Part shown: positions 33,790 through 45,788 of the stretch, one piece after another
Position numbering within the stretch: the first letter of the stretch is position 1
Layout: each line of letters opens with the position of its first letter
Source: Phanerochaete sordida
Taxonomy: Eukaryota > Basidiomycota > Agaricomycetes > Polyporales > Phanerochaetaceae
Length of the DNA: 64,000 bases
Reading direction: 5' to 3'
NCBI GenBank assembly: GCA_019973155.2
Contig: BPQB01000031.1
Coordinates: forward strand, 248,001-312,000
Notes under the pieces: model-generated
Databases searched by the model: none
What the model was told of the DNA's origin: nothing
The model's input: only the letters and a program-made list of their open reading frames with translations
Made by a program: the position numbers and the translations under genes

Positions 33790-34204
33790 AGGTAGACGCA
33801 CTTCGCGACCTTCAGCATCTGCACATCCGCGGCGATTGGGAGGAGCGCATGTACCAAGCCGCCCTTCGGAACATCGGCCCAAGCATCGAGGTGCTCACGT
33901 TCGCCTCCCCAGACGTGGCGCACATCGCCGCTACCCTCTCGAGCAATCCCTGCCTCTGCCGCGGCTCCGTGCCCTCCACCTGGAGGATTGTGTCCTCTAC
34001 CTCACGTGTGGCGATCAGTGCGGCTGCGGCGCCACGGGAGGCATGCAAGACTTCTCTGCGTTTCTGCAGCAGAGATGCTCCCTCGGGATGCCTATGCAAG
34101 CGCTGTCGTTCTATAACAGTGCCTTTTCGGTCTCGACAGACGAAAACCTGAGGGCCCGATTCGGCGCTACCGTGCCGGATTTTTCTTACACACCTGCGGT
34201 CTAG
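33790..34204 (+). pseudogene. C-terminal fragment of an F-box gene, frameshifted
   Basis: The fragment aligns to the last 135 residues of F-box C (44078-45788): QHLHIRGDWEERM, GPSIEVLTFASPDVAHIAATLSSNP, then after a one-base shift near 33945 LRALHLEDCVLYLTCGDQCGCG and FLQQRCSLGMPMQALSFYNS, ending at a TAG. The F-box half is absent. It lies directly behind F-box A, so a partial duplication of a C-type gene landed here and has decayed. Confidence 0.8.
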
Positions 34205-34760
34205 GACCTTGCGGCCGGACGACTCTCGATGCAAGACACGGAAGCCGTTTCTCACTGGGCTTGAAAACTCGGAGAGAGGTCGAGAGGCGGGTCGTACAAT
34301 TCGAGGTGGTTCGCGGACGCTTCCGCGGTACCGCATTTTCCGCAGCTTTTATATTCGCAAGCTCGCGAAATATGCAGTCTTGAACTCTCGCCTGCGACCT
34401 AGAGCGTGTAGATCATGCAGACCATGTAGATCATGCTTGAGAGACCGTATAGTCTACGAGATATGGTGACGAGAGACTGCGGGCAGGCGCGAGCGCCGGG
34501 GCGGTCGGGATGAGCGGGGCAACCACGACTGCGAGGGTCCTCATTCCAAGGCGCCACCTTGGGCGCCTGATATTTCGCGTGCTGTGATTGGCTGCTGATT
34601 TTGGGCTTCGAGGAGGACCTGCACGGTGAGGAACGATGTCGACGCAAATTGTCCCAGCCCTGCCCCTTCTACCACCTCCCAGGCCCTCGCTGCCCCCGCC
34701 GCCGCCGTGCACGGCCCCCTCGACGCTCCCGACATCGAGCCGAACCACCACGACGTCCTC
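34205..34760. other. Intergenic, promoter of zinc transporter
   Basis: A GTAGATCATGCAGACCATGTAGATCATG near-repeat lies at 34409-34436. An open frame runs in from 34626 without an ATG before 34761. No gene is supported. Confidence 0.45.
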
Positions 34761-36219
34761 ATGTGGATCGCTGAGATGGCGAGTTTCGTACGTCGGGACG
34801 ACGACACAAACTGCGGCTCAGGAGGAGGCGACTCCGGAGACCTGCCCCTGCGGATCGCATCCATCTTCGTGATCTTCGCCGGGTCGTCACTTGGTGCTTT
34901 CTTCCCCGTACTGTCAAGACGAACAAAATGGCTCGGGGCGCGGATACCGAAAAGGGCCTTCGACACGGCAAAGTACTTTGGCAGCGGTGTTATCGTGAGT
35001 ATGCCTGTCCTTGTAGCAGCGGCACACCCTAACACCCCAGCAGATCGCCACCGCCTTCATCCACCTCCTCAGCCCGGCCATCGAGGAGCTGACCTCGCCG
35101 TGCCTCTCGCCCGCATGGCAGGACTACGTACGCCGCCCGCGCCGCTTCACACGCCCCAGCTGACCCCCGCACAGCCGTACGCGCTCGCGATCGCGCTCGT
35201 GAGCATCTTCAGCATTTTCGTCGTCGAGCTCGTCGCGTTCCGCTGGGGCACCGCGAAGCTCGCCGCGCTCGGCATCGCGCACGACCCGCACGGGCACGGC
35301 ATCGCGCCCGACGGCCGCGCCATCGGCACGCACGCCGCGCACGGGCCCGAGCCCGACCGCGAGCCCGGCCGCGAGCGCAGCCGCACGCGCTCGCCCGACG
35401 GCTCCGCGCAGGACGTCACCGTCGTCGAGAAGGACGGCGACGTCGAGCTCGCGCTCGACGACAAGCCGCACGCACATGACCACGGCCATTCCCATGGCCA
35501 TTCGCACGGTGGGATCGATGAGACCGCTGCGACGCAGATTGTGGGCGTCGCGATTCTCGAGTTTGGTGTGGTGCTGCATAGGTACGCTGCTCGCTCTCCA
35601 TGGCGTTCTGCCCGCGACTGACAGATTTTCAGCATACTCATCGGACTGACACTCGCTGTCACCGACAACTTCAAGATTCTTTTCATCGTACTAGTATTTC
35701 ATCGTATGTCCATCATGATCCTCCGCGAATACGCGTCTAACCGGCCACGCAGAAACATTTGAGGGCCTCGGAGTTGGCTCGCGGTTAGCATACATGGAGC
35801 TGCCGCACGAGTACAACTACATACCATTACTCGGCGCCGCTTTGTTCGGTATCACCACCCCAATAGGTACCCTTCTCACCACGCAGACCAGGAGCATCTA
35901 AACTGACTCGCGCAACCAGGGATCGCCATCGGCCTGGGCGTGCGCGCGAGCTACAACCCGGAGAGCGCGACCGCGAGCATCGTCAGCGGCGTGCTCGACG
36001 CGTTCAGCTCAGGGATCCTGATCTACACAGGCCTGGTCGAGGTGCGTCTCTGCGCCCTGGCGGCCCGCGCGCGCAGCTGACACGCCCCCACAGCTGCTCG
36101 CGCACGAGTTCCTCTTCAACAAGGAGATGATCAACGGCTCGAACGGCAAGCTGCTGTACGCGCTCGGCTGCATGATGGCGGGGTGCGCGCTCATGGCCGT
36201 GCTCGGCCGCTGGGCATGA
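34761..36219 (+). CDS. ZIP-family zinc/iron transporter (Zrt-like)
   Basis: Seven exons (34761-34994, 35044-35127, 35175-35581, 35633-35703, 35753-35866, 35920-36041, 36094-36219) give 385 aa with about eight membrane segments. After LRIASIFVIFAGSSLGAFFPVL (TM1) come IATAFIHLL in TM2 and a long loop between TM3 and TM4 ending in the metal-binding run HAHDHGHSHGHSHGG. TM4 has EFGVVLHSILIGLTLAV and TM5 HQTFEGLGVGSR, the conserved His/Glu metal path of ZIP proteins. It should move Zn(II) into the cytosol at the plasma membrane. The start MWIAEMASFV is the first ATG in frame and matches fungal Zrt N-termini. The loop is longer than usual and rich in Pro/Arg. Confidence 0.9.
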
Positions 36220-37300
36220 CCGCGCCCGCCCTCAGCCCAGCCCACAGACATGAACCAAAGAAAACGAAAGTGTACTACCGGACGCCATACCGGACCCAGC
36301 CCTGCTTTATCCTAGACTCTATCATTATCACTGCCTATTCGTCGCATACCCCGCACACACATCTTCGCTGTTCTTTCCATCTATCCTGCCACGACGCCCA
36401 CGACCCATTTATGCACTTGCTTCTTCTGCTTGTTTGCTTACCGTCGGACCTGTAGCACGTGCCCCTTGCTTGTCTCGCTGTCGCTCTGCGCTTGGAAAAT
36501 GCAACCTGTATTCTAGCTCCTGGCGGGACTACTGCCCGCTTTACAGAGGCACAAGCATGAGCACCGGAGCTCGCGAGCAGCGCGACACAGCGTATGTCCA
36601 TGGGCGCTTCGTCCTCCGCGCATCTCCCTCTCGCCCCCATGGCCGCGGCCCCGACGACCTCCTGTCCTCCAGCCTTTGTCGAACAGACAGCACTATCCGG
36701 CCATCCAATAGACCTCATTGCCTTCAGAAACCTTTGTCAGCCCTTGCCAGTCTACCGCTCCCTGAGTCGCTTTGCCCGATACACCAGGCCACCGAACGTC
36801 AACTCTGGTCAGCTTCGCTCGGTCCCTTCAAAGGAGGTGCGACAAAGGCAGAGGGGGAGGGGACAATGGCGTGTAAGAGGCATGTGGGATGTCCAGGGGT
36901 GCTGACGTGCTTTGGCGTGTGTCGTTGGAGGTGATGTTGGTCGCCTTTGAGTGCGCTTTGGGCGACGTGGCTGGCCACCGGGCCTCGCGGCGCTCGCGCT
37001 GCCTCGTGCTCGTGCTGTCGAGCGTCGCACATAGGTGGTGAGCAGAACAGAGATGGATGCGCGAGGATTGCAGCGACGCGATGACATGCACCAGCGAGAG
37101 GTGAGTAGCCCCATAACCGTGCTACACGACACGTACACCCCTCAGGCCACTCGTATGTATCGCACATCACGCGAGGACAAGAATGCGAAAGGAGAAATTA
37201 TAATAGTCTGCAGTAGTGATACAACAACAAGTACAACGCGTCGCCGCGTGCGTGTGGTCTACGCCCCTCGAGATCCAGAATACAGAAGGGAGGAAAGAGC
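36220..37300. other. Convergent intergenic, about 1.1 kb, nothing seen
   Basis: Lies between the 3' ends of the ZIP gene and the histone H3 gene. Short frames on both strands overlap each other and have no splice-consistent structure. Confidence 0.5.
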
Positions 37301-37816
37301 TCATGCGCGCTCGCCACGGAGACGGCGGGCGAGGGCGAGGTCTTTTGGTTGGATGGTGACACGCTTGGCGTGGATCGCGGCGAGGTTGGTGTCCTCGAAG
37401 AGCGAGACGAGGTACGCCTCGGCGGCCTCCTGGAGGGCCATGACGGCCGAGGACTGGAAGCGGAGGTCCGTCTGCGAAGGGTGTCAGCGGCAGCGAGGAA
37501 GACAAGTAGGGGTGCACGCACCTTGAAGTCCTGGGCGATCTCACGGACGAGGCGCTGGAAGGGGAGCTTGCGGATGAGGAGCTCGGTGGACTTCTGGTAG
37601 CGACGGATCTCGCGGAGGGCGACGGTACCGGGGCGGAAGCGGTGAGGCTTCTTGACACCACCGGTCGCGGTCGGGGCCTGCGTCTTGCGAGACTTGGCAG
37701 CGAGCTGCTTGCGGGGGGCCTTGCCTGTCGAAGAGTGAGCCCACGTCGAAGACACACGAGCGCAGAGAGGACTTACCACCAGTGGACTTGCGGGCGGTCT
37801 GCTTAGTACGGGCCAT
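37301..37816 (-). CDS. H3: Histone H3
   Basis: Exons 37777-37816, 37522-37724 and 37301-37471 encode 137 aa including Met, one more than the usual 136. The tail starts [21 protein letters not shown], then reads [17 protein letters not shown] where canonical H3 has TKAARKSAPATGGVKK, so the neighbourhood of K27 is rearranged with one extra residue. The fold is otherwise standard ([31 protein letters not shown], then [21 protein letters not shown]...). It is a core nucleosome component in the nucleus. It is divergently paired with H4 across a 337-bp promoter. The introns (52 and 50 nt) imply a polyadenylated fungal-type histone mRNA. Confidence 0.97.
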
Positions 37817-38153
37817 TGCTGATGATGATGAGGACGAGGAGACTTAGGGTGCTTGGCCTGTGGTGTGGTGGTGGGCGGTGGCAGGAAACTAGAGGGACAG
37901 GAAGCGAAGGCGGCCAGCTTTATATACGGTTAGGCGCCAGGACGCGACGCGCTCTGACCACGTGGAAACGCGTTGAACGTCAATCAACAAGCGTTTCACG
38001 TGACGCCCTCGCCGCGACCATATATAAGACGCGGCGCTCTCCTGCCTCTGCCCTCCATCCGTCCCCGCCCTCCTCACAGCTCGCTGCCACTCGTCTCCTC
38101 GAGACTTTGCAAACTTCGTCCCCACCTTCACCAACCAACTCAACCAAGTAAAC
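37817..38153. promoter_or_regulatory. Bidirectional H3/H4 promoter
   Basis: This 337-bp region separates divergent H3 and H4. Each side has a TATA box: TATATAAG at 38021-38028 toward H4 and the rc of TTTATATA near 37918-37925 toward H3. Between them is a near-symmetric dyad: CACGTGGAAACGCGTTGA (37959-37976) and TCAACAAGCGTTTCACGTG (37984-38002), each ending in a CACGTG box. The symmetry suggests one factor pair serving both genes. Confidence 0.8.
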
Positions 38154-38636
<483 letters not shown>

Positions 38637-39264
38637 GCTCGCCTTTCTCGCATATTTATGGATCGGGGTATCTTCGGTGTATCACTATTTACTGTACCAG
38701 TAGTGTCGTAATCTCATTTTTCCTTTCCGCCAACTCATCATCCCGTGCGCGCGTGATAGGCTTGACAATCATCTTCGGTATGCCCTCCTCCGTCTTGCGT
38801 CGACATGCTACCGACGGTGAAACCAGGCCCGTCCCTAGCCCTGGGGAGGCTGAGAATCGACCTGTGTCGGCCTCACTCGTTCGAGCCGTCCGTTTCTCAA
38901 GACCGCGGATGCCTTCTCGTTACGCAACAGGGAGTGGGTACGGTAAGTGACCTGCCCTTTCTCACCAGGTCCGTCCACATACAGCTTACCCATCCGGGTA
39001 CCGAACGCTAGTCTCACCAGGCGATGTCACCAAACCCCCGCTATTTTTCCGCATCATAGAGTTGTGTACACGAGCATCGTATCGCTCTCGGATCGCACTG
39101 GCCCAGATCGCTTTTGATACGCTGTTCAACCATTCCGCCATCCAGCAGCCCACCGTCCAGGGTAAATTGCCCCTGATACCTCGCCAGGTGCGCTGCCGCT
39201 GCCTGCCCTGCCTCTCCACTCTGCACCCCCTCACCCCGCCATTTTGGTCGCAGGCCCACCGCAG
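38637..39264. other. Intergenic, nothing firm
   Basis: H4 3' flank and upstream region of the F-box-like gene at 39265. A noncoding first exon of that gene may end near 39252 (GGTCGCAG acceptor-like). Confidence 0.4.
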
Positions 39265-40710
39265 ATGGTAAACCCACTGCCCAACGAGCTGCTTGCGGCC
39301 GTCTTCGAGAACCTGCGCAGCGACGCCCTCCTGCAGGTTGTCTGCGTCAGCCGCCGCTTCCACGCCGTCGGCGAGCGCACGCTCTACGCGAACGTCGCCA
39401 TCGCCGAGGCCGTCCCCCGCTCGGCGCCCGTCCCGCGCAAGACGGTGACCTTCTGCACGACGCTCCTCGCGCATCCGCACCTCGCCGAGGGCACGCGCAA
39501 GCTCGCCGTGCGCTGGCACACCGACGCGGGCCCGCGCGAGCCGTACCTCGCGCCGCTCGAGCCCGTGCTCGCGCTGCTCAACCGCGCGCTGCGCCTCCTG
39601 CGCGCGCTCGACGCGCTCGAGCTCGCGCTCGGCCTCTCGGGCGGCCCGCTCACCTCGCGCGGCATCCTCGCGGGCTGCGCGTTCCCCGCGCTGCGCACCT
39701 TCGCGCTCAGCGGCGTCGGCCGCGGCGCGCCCCCGCACAAGACGCACGCCGCGCCGAGCCCGCCCGTCGAGTGGTTCCTCGCGGCCGTGCCGACGCTGAC
39801 GCACCTGCGCCTCGGCGACTGCCACGAGGGCCTCGCGCTCCCGCCGGGCGCGCTGCCCGCGCTGCGCGCGTTCCGCGGGAGCGCGCCGACGGCCGCGAGC
39901 GTGCTCCCCGGGCGCCCCGTCGCGGTGCTCGCGCTCGTCGGCCACGAGTTCGTCACGGAGCGCGACCTCGCGGCGCTCGCGCGCAGCAGCGTGCGCGTGC
40001 GCGTGCTCGACCTCAGCGCGATGAGCGTCACGCCGCTGCTGCTCCGCGACATCTCCCGGCATTTGTCCGGCGTCGCGCACCTCAAGGTGCGCCTCGCGCT
40101 GCGGCACACGCTGCACCACGCGCTCTCGGGCATCGTACGTCGCCGCACGCTCTGCACACGCAACGACTGCTGACGGCCGCGCCCGCGCGCGGCGTGTGTT
40201 TGCAGAGCCTGCTTGTCGGCCTGACGTCGGTGCTGGGCGCATTCCCGGAGTTGAGCCAGCTCGACCTTTCGCCGACGGCGCTCGACGGCGTCGGGACGTC
40301 GAACGCGGCGGACGAGGCGACGCTCTGCGCGAGCTGGGGCGGCGGCTGCGCGTCGCTGCGGCACATCGTCTTCCCGTCGGGCACCGAGTGGGCGCGGCGC
40401 GCCGACGCACGCTGGGCGCCCGTCCCCAGGTGCGTCTTCCTCGCAGGCTCCCCGGGGCAACCTGCAGCGCGCTCACTGCGCCGCACAGGACGTGACCGCC
40501 CGCGCGCCCCGCGCGGTTTTGCCATTTTGCCGTTTGCCAATTCACCGCGCCATCGATCGTGCACGCCATCTGGCGATGCCCCTTCAACTGAGCACCGCAG
40601 CCCAGTGAACCAGCATGTCCCGATGCGCGCACGGCGCTCCCACCGCCTGCGTGTGCGCCGACGGTTCCCACAGCAAACACCCGACCACAGCTTCCGGGAG
40701 CAGAGCCTGA
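39265..40710 (+). CDS. F-box-like protein, GC-rich and divergent
   Basis: Exon 1 (39265-40134) and exon 2 (40206-40429) give about 365 aa that are clearly coding. The start MVNPLPNELLAAVFENLRSDALLQVVCVSRRFHAVGERTLY is an F-box-type N-terminus. The remainder is Ala/Leu/Arg-rich with LRR-like repeats (LRLGDCHEG, LDLSAMSVTPLLLRDISRHL, LSQLDLSPTALDG). The GC content is among the highest in the window and creates a long false frame on the other strand. The 3' end is uncertain: an AG|GTGCGT donor at 40430 may join a terminal exon near 40606, ending at a TGA at 40708-40710 with a Cys/His-containing tail, but other ends are possible. It is unlike the A-D F-box group in sequence. Confidence 0.65.
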
Positions 40711-41017
40711 GAGCGGGGCAGGCGACGGCGGGAAACGAGCCCACGGACGCGGAACGAGTTGCTATTCTATTAGTATATCCTATTCGCCACGCTGCGACCC
40801 ACGGACAGACATGCAGACGAAATTATAACGACAGAGTACACTGGAACAACCAAAGAAGGATGCGTGATACAAGTGTCCGACGAGTACCGGCTCGAATAAA
40901 TACAGGACTGAGGCTGGTAATACAGGCGGATCGGTGGGTTGTGCGTAGGCAGCCAAGAAGGGGTATCATCCGGTGACATGGTAATAACGTTAATAGATAT
41001 CACACGCACGCCGAAGC
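40711..41017. other. Convergent intergenic, nothing seen
   Basis: AT-richer 3' flanks of the two neighbouring genes. No repeat or gene was found. Confidence 0.5.
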
Positions 41018-43639
41018 TCACTGCTCCGCTCCTTGCTCCTCGTCGCCCTCGTCGACGAATATGTCGGTGTAGTGCTCTAGGATGGTCTCGATCGCCTACA
41101 GGGGCGTGGTCAGTGGGAGGCGGGTGCCACGCGCGGACAGACGTGCCTTGTTCTGCTGACTCGCGTCCGCCATCCCGTTCATGTTCCCGTTCGCACCCGG
41201 CGTGGCCTGTTTGAACAGCGTGGGGCCGAACACGATGGCCAGGTTCTGCACCGACATCGCGTTCTCGGCCTCGCACTCGACGATCCTGGGCGCGCATTCA
41301 GTACACAGCGCACCACGCGCGAACACAGCGGCGGCGCGACGCACCGGTGCAGGTGCCCCATAAAGTACTTCAAAGTCGCATAGTTTGGATCGGGCAGCTC
41401 GTTCACCCGCTCGTGCAAGCGGATGTGCCGGAGCCGGTCGTTCTCCACACCTGCGGGGCCCGTGGTCAGCCGTCAGTGCTCGGTCCCGCATGCCTATCAG
41501 CGACGGGAGACTCACGGGCCGCCTCCAGGAAGTCCTCGTGGAGCTCAAAAGTCATCAGCGGGTTCGGAAGCTCGCGCAGCCACTGCTTGAGCACGCTCGT
41601 CACCACGCTAATCTCCGACGCCCACTCGTCCGCGTCTAGGTTCACCGAGTCCAGGTCTAATGCGCCCGGAGTCAGCAGCGTTTGCACCGCACGGAAGGAG
41701 CTTACCTCTATCAAGACGCTCCCGCAGCTCCTTGACCTTCGTGATCGTCCCGCCCACGCGATAGATGCCCTGCGTGTGGAGACCGTACTTCTCGATAGCC
41801 TCGCAGCACTTGACCATAATTGGCGGCACCTCTGCGTCGTCGCGGACGAGCTGCTCTGCCAGGTCGACGCCGAACGTCGGCCGACCCTTGTCGATGTGAG
41901 AGACCGACATGTTCGGCGAGTTCGACTGCGCCTGGTGGGACAAGGGAGCTATTGGCGGAAGCTGTAGCACGCCTGTCAGTTAGTGGAGCCGCAAACACGA
42001 CGCGGAACCTACGTAGCCCTCGTCCCTCGGTCCGTCCCGCCGAGGACCCCTGTAGCTGGGCCCGTTGTGGGCAACTGCGTAGTTTTGCATGAAGGTCTTG
42101 AAGTCGCCTCGGTTGTCTATCGACTCGGCTATCGCCTTGAGGCCAGCGTCTGCGAGACGTCAGTGTGATTTCATCGCACAGAGGAGCACAGACAGACCAT
42201 CAGGGTTGAGAGGTGCCAACGTCGTACCATCCCCGAGCACCGTGGACTCGAACAGGAAAGCATACCGTATTAAGTGGTATTGAATTCCGAGGTCGACGTC
42301 GTTTAGACATGATTGCAGGGCCTGAGAACATGAGGATCAATGTTAAGACCGACTATATGCGCACTTACTCGAAGGATGCGGGGAAGTTGGAAGTTGAAGT
42401 ACTCTTGGCGGATTGCCTGCGTGTCGGTCATGTTCTTACGATACTGATCGGACGCTGCGGACATGCGTTGCCTGATGTCATCCTCCTGCCGTTGGATCTG
42501 CAAGCGGTCAGTACGATCGGCGAGCCAGGTGATGCAAATCTGCGTACGTTCCCCGGGTTCTTGCCCTTGAGCAGCATACCACCTTTGGCGACCGCTTTCC
42601 CGATGACTCGCGTGCGGTGACCGCCTGGGGAGCGGCCTTGCACACCAGTGTCGCGTAACGATTCGCCCTCTTTCTGGATGAGCACGCGCTCTAGCTCCTC
42701 TGCGGTGATCTCGACCCGGTTCTTACTCTTCTCTGTTGCAGATTCGGCGTCTTGAAGAGCGCGCTCGTATCGACCAGCGAGGTCTTTCGTCTGTGTGGTT
42801 GTTAAGACTGCTTCGCAATTGATTCAAAGGAAAGGTGGAGTGCTCGCCTGCTTCCTCTCGCGCTCAGAGCCGTCTATGACCTTGCTCAGCTCTTCGATCT
42901 GCTCCTTGAGATTCGACGCCATCTTGATATGGCTGGCAGCGATGTCTTCGTGCAGCTTCAACGTATGTTTCCATGCCCCCATGAAGGAACTGTCGTGCAT
43001 TGAGCCTTGAGAGTGGCATTGGCAGAGACAGGTTCACGTACCCAGCCTTGGCATCGTGCTGCGCATACGTCTCTGCAGTATTGCGCGCAAGCTTCTGCAA
43101 GTTGCGGCCATACTCCGCCTCCATCTCCATGCGCTTCTTCAAGAACGTGGCGACCTCCTAAGGGCCGAGGTCAAATTCAAGGAGACGCCATGATAGGAGG
43201 AGGCATACTTTGCAGGAAGCGGTGCTCTGCTTTATTCGGTCGAGCATCAAAGGTACGCCACACTGGATTGGGCAAGAGTGGGCGTCGTCATATGGCGTAC
43301 AAGATATGGCATTTGCGTACGTACGTCTAGGTTACAGAGCGCTCTGAGGACATTCTCGTCAAAGCTGGAGTCGAGGATGCCGTCTTCGGCGGGTGAGAGG
43401 GCAGCTTGGCCAGGCTGCGGTACGCTGTCGCGCCAGCGCATGTGGTTCATGCGGGTCGGGGACTCGAGGCTGGAGCGCGGCGGCGACGCAGACTTGGTCG
43501 GGGTGAGCGGTACGCCAGGTACATCGAGGGAGTCGCGCGGAAAGTAGGGCGAGCTGTTGTAGGCATGGTTCTGGACGGACGACGGGTGGTCGCTGTCGGT
43601 GTGCTCCCAGTTGGAGGCGGGGTATCCCTCGTCGCTCAT
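41018..43639 (-). CDS. F-BAR/RhoGAP protein (Rgd1-like architecture)
   Basis: Thirteen exons, from 43325-43639 down to 41018-41095, close to about 659 aa. After a Ser/Pro-rich N-terminus comes an FCH/F-BAR region (DRIKQSTASCKEVATFLKKRMEMEAEYGRNLQKLA, SFMGAWKHTLKLHEDIA), residues about 110-370. A RhoGAP domain begins FGVDLAEQL, with the arginine finger in GIYRVGGT (about residue 488), then KQWLRELPNPLMTFELHEDF and NLAIVFGPTLF. It should bind curved membrane and switch off a Rho GTPase, as yeast Rgd1 does for Rho3/Rho4 in polarity and wall signalling. Two introns appear to be GC-AG (AAGCAG|GCGAGC at 42847, AACAAG|GCACGT at 41146). The start is the first in-frame ATG; an upstream exon is possible. 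Confidence 0.85.
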
Positions 43640-44077
43640 CGTCGCAGCGAGCGCCGCGGTCGTCGTCGAAGTCGCCGTCGTCGCTGTCGAGGTCGGCGGA
43701 GGGCTCGCGCTCGAGTTGGCCCCTCCCTGGGCAAAGTCCACATTACGTAAGACGTCTCTGCCATGGCACTTGCCGAGCTAGCCGGCGGATGCGACGAAGC
43801 ATGCCATATATAGCCCCGCCATCACCCACACGGATCACGGATACGCGGGCCGACGAGCCTTATGTCCGGCCCAGGGTCCCTGCGCCCAAGCATTTATTAT
43901 AGAGACCTGAGACTACGCAGGTATTCGACGAGACCACGGGGGTCACTGTACAAGGCCATGAGATGACGCATCGGCGAAATATTACCTGGCTCTCGGGCGC
44001 CGCGACTTCTAGCCAAGACTCGAGAGTGAGTGTAGGGTCTCGCGGAGGCTACAAAAGATGCTCACGTGGAATGGCAG
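43640..44077. other. Intergenic; RhoGAP promoter
   Basis: An open frame extends upstream of the chosen RhoGAP start to about 43740 without an ATG, so a short extra 5' exon may exist. TATATAG lies near 43807. No other gene is supported. Confidence 0.45.
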
Positions 44078-45788
44078 TCACTCGCCAGCCTCGGTGGACG
44101 TGTAGGAGAAATTCGGCACAGCTGCGCTCAGCTTGCCCGTCAAATCTTCGTTCATCGAGACCGAGAGGCTGTTGTGGAGCGACAGCTCTTGCACTGGTAT
44201 CCCTAGAGAGTGCCTCTGCTGAAGGACCGCGAAGAAGTTCGACAATCCGTCTGTGCCGCAACCGCACTGATCGCCACACGTGCGGCAGAGGATGCAGTCT
44301 TCCAGGTGGATGGCGCGGAGCCGCGGCAGAGGGAGGGGGTCTTGCGAGAGGACGGCGGCGACGAGCGCCACGTCTGCCGAGTCGAACGTGAGCACCTCGA
44401 TGCCGGGACTGAGGTCTTGAAGCGCGCTGTGGTGCATGGGATCTTCCCACTTGCCGCGGATGCGCAAATGCTGCAGATGGAGACGCGATAGGGCGCCAGG
44501 CAGCACCCGGGGTATCAAGGAGGGGACTAAGATAAAGTCAAACTTGCATTGGGCACCGAGAGATTTGCGAGAGGCGGTGGACTCAGGGACTGTAGACCCG
44601 AAGAGGCGCACGCCGTAGGCGCGAGGCTCTATACATAGGTCGATGGGAGGAGAGGCAGTCCTTGTCCAGGCGTCCCCAACCATAGACACGGCCAAGAACG
44701 CGGCCTTGACGAGCAGCTCGGATGGTGCAGCGCCCGCTGCTTCATGTCGCAGTGGAAGATTTGTGTGCAAAATAATCTCTACGGAGGTGAGGCCTGGCAT
44801 GTCCATGTGCTGGAGCAGCTGTCCCCACGTTCCCAGCATGCTGCGCAGGTAGAGCTTCTTCAGCTTCTGGAAAGGAATGACACGGTCTGCCTGCACATCT
44901 ACATGCCAGTCCGGCGTGCGGCGAACCGAGATGTCTTCGACGGACAGCGCGTTTAGTGATGGTGCGTGATGCTCCAGAGCCGTGAGAAGCTTCGATAGGC
45001 GATAGCCTCCCGGCCCCCATCCATGGTGCCTGATTCGTAAGGTGAGTGTTTTGAGCATACCGATGGAGCGGTGAGAGAGGCAGTCGAGGATATCATCGTC
45101 CAACTTATCGAGCTCGACATGTTGGAGGTTTGGCATTTGGAGGAATGGAACCAGCGAAATTCGGATGTCGTTCGCACTCCCGTTTGCAGAGCAGCTTTGA
45201 GATGCCTCCGAGAAGAGAGTGAGATGGGGCGCAGCTAACTTAAAATCCTGCTGCTGCTTCGCCCGCTCTCTGAAAAGCGCAAGTGTCTTCTGACAAGGTA
45301 CTTCAGGGAGATCGAGTGATTCGACACGGTACATCTCTTCGAGGAGCAGTCGGAAGTCTGGGTAGGCAAGGTCTACTGGCCCAGAGACAAAGAGCAAGCA
45401 GCGCCGGGAACGCTCCAAGGTCATCTGCTGGTATTCGGCCCCTCGACGGAGCTCGAAATGAGTCCAGAGACGAGGGTATCGCAGCGCGCCCTCTCTCCAG
45501 TGCCGGCAGACGTGCGACATCTTGACGATGAACTGGGATGTGCGGCGACCAGGCTGGGGCGCGCCGACATAGGAGAAGATCTCGGCGAGGAGTTCCTCAG
45601 GAAGCCGACACAGGTATGTGAGAGCGTTCATCTGCGTGCGCGTAGCCCTCATCTTCTCGCGCAGAATTCGTATCTCCTCTTTTATCTGCTGGTGCTTGTG
45701 CCGCAGGTCCAGCCAGGCTTTCTCATCTGCCACTCTGTATCGGGAATGAGGATCAGGAGGTGGAAGGTTAGCGAGAAGCTCACCTCAT
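44078..45788 (-). CDS. F-box/LRR-like protein C
   Basis: Exon 1 is ATGAG (45784-45788), then a canonical GT-AG intron (GTGAGC..., 45735-45783) and one exon 44078-45734, giving 553 aa. The joint reads MRVADEKAWLDLRHKHQQ. A long helix (KEEIRILREKMRATRTQMNAL) precedes the F-box (LPEELLAEIFSYVG...SHVCRHWREGALRYPRLW). The C-terminal half is leucine-rich and ends with a Cys cluster (CRTCGDQCGCG) followed by FFAVLQQRHSLGIPVQELSLHNS. It is an F-box substrate adaptor of unknown target. It differs from A and B in having the normal GT donor after the same 5-nt start exon. The broken copy at 33790-34204 derives from this type. Confidence 0.85.

Noticed and set aside
37841..37841. Extra entry in the findings list at this position with interest 0
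   Set aside because: It carries no observation and should be ignored; nothing beyond the shared histone promoter was seen there.
38986..40680. 564-aa open frame on the reverse strand
   Set aside because: It is the antisense of the GC-rich F-box-like gene; composition is mostly Arg/Ala/Gly with no domain, and the forward frame has an F-box and splice sites.
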